Positions 62,424-64,000 of a stretch of DNA of 64,000 nt are shown here, one piece after another. The DNA is taken from NCBI RefSeq assembly GCF_009696485.1, contig NZ_VULY01000018.1, positions 1 to 64,000 of the forward strand, read 5' to 3'. How positions within the stretch are numbered: the stretch's first letter is position 1; each line of letters opens with the position of its first letter. The position numbers and the translations under genes are program-made. This DNA is from Suipraeoptans intestinalis (lineage in GTDB: Bacteria; Bacillota; Clostridia; Lachnospirales; Lachnospiraceae). The notes under the pieces were generated by a model. It was given only the letters and a program-made list of their open reading frames with translations, searched no databases and was not told the origin of the DNA.

Positions 62424-64000
62424 ATGAAAACAAAATGGATGCCGGTACAGATCAAAGGGATCCTGCTGGCAGCAGGCGTGCTTTTTACGGCAGGATGCAT
62501 GGGAAACTCTGCCAGGGCAGAGGAGGGAATTCCTGTTTCCCAGGATACCTTTCCCAATGAAAGCTTTCGTAGCTATGTGGAAGCAAACATCGATACCAAT
62601 GGCGACAAGAGTCTGTCTCCGGAAGAAAGAGCGGCGGTGACGGCCTTGGATTTCAGCGAGGAGGGACTGTCCCTGACCACGCTGAAGGGGATTGAATATT
62701 TCACGGAACTGGAATCCTTAAACTGTTCTTTCAGTGAAGTGGAAGAACTGGACGTGACCAGAAACTCCAAATTGAAAATATTGGACTGCTCCTATAATGA
62801 AAATCTGAAGGCGATTGACGTGACGGGAAATCCGGCGCTGGAGATCCTGTATTGCTATGAAACAAAGATCGCATCTTTAAATGTGACCGAAAATCCCGGA
62901 CTGATCCGGCTGGACTGCAATGCAACCCAGTTGAAAGAACTGGATGTGACCAGAAACCCAAAGCTGTTTGCCCTGAATTTTTCCGGGACGGATATTTCCT
63001 CTATCGACGTGACTCAAAATCCGCAGCTATACGAGATCTACACGACACGCTCCAAGCTGGAATCTTTGGATGTCAGCCGGAACCCGGAACTGGTGCATAT
63101 CTGGGTAAGCGGGACAAACGTAACAGAACTGAATGTAAAAAACAATCCGAAGCTGGCCATTTTGATGGTGGACAATACCGCCATTACCAGTCTGGATCTT
63201 AGCGGCAATCCTGGAATGCAGGAACTGTACTGCTACAATACCCAGATCAGCAGCCTGGATCTGACATCTTTTCCGGCATTTAAGACCCTGGAATGCTATG
63301 ATACACCGATCGAACAGCTGAATCTGGGGAAGAATCCCAATCTGGTGGGGCTGGACTGTTCCAGAACCAAGATCCGATCCTTGGATCTTTCCCAGAACAA
63401 AAATCTGAAGAGACTGGAATGTGCAGAGACCAAGATCGGAAGTCTGGATCTGTCCAACCAGTCACAGCTTAGGACGCTGAATATCAAAGATACCCTGATC
63501 CAAAATCTTCAGACGCTGGATCTTCGCCACTGCAAAGAACTGGAATACCTTTTCTGTGACAGAGCCCAGATCAAGGAGATCCGTCTGGCTCCGGGTGCGC
63601 CGTTGTCCGACCTGACCTGCTCGGATAACGGGCTGACCGAGCTGGATCTGCGGGCATACAGTGGAATCTGGGGATTTTCAGCAGAACATGTAGCCAGACA
63701 GGTTCGGGACGTATATGGTCCTGTTACCAAAGGAGGAAAGATGTTCGACCTAAAGACGGTGGTGGCAGATCTTTCCAAGGTTACGGTGGCTTCGTCGGAT
63801 CAGTATGCCTACGATCCGGCAACCGGCATACTGACAATGGAAGGAGAAGCCCCCACAGAGGTTCACTATACCTACCAGACAGGTGTTGAGAATGTTCTTA
63901 TGGATGTTCTTTTGGAGGTGCATCCGTTGTATGGGGAATGGATTAAGGACGGAACCGGCTGGTGGTATCGCTTTGCAAACGGATCCTATCCGGTGAATCA
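62424..64000 (+). CDS. third LRR surface protein, 3'-partial, at least 525 aa
   Basis: Open frame from ATG 62424 to the window end. N-terminal signal with either a lipobox (LFTAGC) or a signal-peptidase site after SARA; then an EF-hand-like loop (DTNGDKSLSPEE) and about twelve leucine-rich repeats of 21 residues of the form NP-x-L-x-x-L-x-C-x-x-T-x-I-x-x-LDVT, running to about residue 400. A linker domain follows, and at 63938 the same wall-binding module begins (GEWIKDGTGWWYRFANG) and is cut by the window. Shared design with the two genes before it but a different ectodomain. CAGGGGG precedes the start. Confidence 0.9.
   Translation, partial: MKTKWMPVQIKGILLAAGVLFTAGCMGNSARAEEGIPVSQDTFPNESFRSYVEANIDTNGDKSLSPEERAAVTALDFSEEGLSLTTLKGIEYFTELESLNCSFSEVEELDVTRNSKLKILDCSYNENLKAIDVTGNPALEILYCYETKIASLNVTENPGLIRLDCNATQLKELDVTRNPKLFALNFSGTDISSIDVTQNPQLYEIYTTRSKLESLDVSRNPELVHIWVSGTNVTELNVKNNPKLAILMVDNTAITSLDLSGNPGMQELYCYNTQISSLDLTSFPAFKTLECYDTPIEQLNLGKNPNLVGLDCSRTKIRSLDLSQNKNLKRLECAETKIGSLDLSNQSQLRTLNIKDTLIQNLQTLDLRHCKELEYLFCDRAQIKEIRLAPGAPLSDLTCSDNGLTELDLRAYSGIWGFSAEHVARQVRDVYGPVTKGGKMFDLKTVVADLSKVTVASSDQYAYDPATGILTMEGEAPTEVHYTYQTGVENVLMDVLLEVHPLYGEWIKDGTGWWYRFANGSYPVN

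Noticed and set aside
1-64000. tRNA, rRNA or CRISPR loci
   Set aside because: Gaps are short and hold none of the expected stems, T-loop sequences or regularly spaced repeats; the only periodic repeats are protein-coding LRR and wall-binding units.

Overview
The window reads as a chromosomal segment of a low-to-mid GC Firmicute of the class Clostridia, most likely family Lachnospiraceae. The basis is gene content and order: miaB-mutS-mutL-miaA, mreBCD-mrdA-minD-rodA-mgsA, yggS-sepF-ylmH, a TIGR03960-type radical SAM gene next to a DUF2344 gene, and small clostridial families such as DUF4250 and DUF4321. Every gene I can support lies on the + strand. No tRNA, rRNA or CRISPR array was seen. The longest stretches without a gene are 5663-5897 and 52725-52987, both under 300 bases and described below.

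Region 1 (1-5.7 kb) is an AT-rich accessory block: the tail of a Tn916-like integrative conjugative element followed by an intact IS30-family transposase. It carries a secreted glucosaminidase/CHAP peptidoglycan hydrolase cut by the window start, a small ICE-type protein, a membrane-anchored Glu/Lys-rich protein, a TcpC-like conjugation protein, an unknown 83-residue protein, an ArdA antirestriction protein and a DUF4160/DUF2442 pair. Three of these genes are broken by six single-base losses, all in the same direction and all in short homopolymers, while the sequence between the breaks stays open and conserved. That pattern suggests either very recent decay or homopolymer under-calling.

Region 2 (5.8-52.8 kb) is GC-richer housekeeping chromosome, densely packed with many overlapping or coupled genes. 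In order it covers: redox control (rex); metabolite repair, D-alanine and expression control (nnr, alr, a CorC-like CBS protein, yebC); DNA translocation (SpoIIIE/FtsK); NADH/ferredoxin/NADPH transhydrogenation (nfnAB); rlmH, phoH, ybeY, a MurJ/SpoVB-like flippase and a folate enzyme; tRNA modification and mismatch repair (miaB, mutS, mutL, miaA); flavoproteins; radC; the cell-elongation operon (mreB, mreC, mreD, a very large PBP2, a MinD-like ATPase, rodA, an MgsA-like protein and a D,D-carboxypeptidase); a HlyD-like adaptor with yggS-sepF-ylmH; the radical SAM/DUF2344 pair; and lysC with a CBS protein. Points of note are a -1 frameshift in nnr exactly at an A_AAA_AAG heptamer, an MgsA homologue with Lys in place of the catalytic Asp, an Alr with Cys in the PLP-lysine motif, and a MinD with no MinC or MinE beside it.

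Region 3 (52.8-64 kb) is a cell-surface cluster: a rhodanese lipoprotein, then three consecutive large secreted proteins with different leucine-rich-repeat ectodomains (BspA-type LRR_5; internalin-like LRR plus FIVAR-like helical repeats; 21-residue LRR with an EF-hand-like loop). Each ends in, or is running into, the same choline-binding-type repeat module. The modules of the first two match over about 590 bp with only nine mismatches by hand count, which points to recent duplication or gene conversion and a mix-and-match surface display locus. The third protein runs off the window end.
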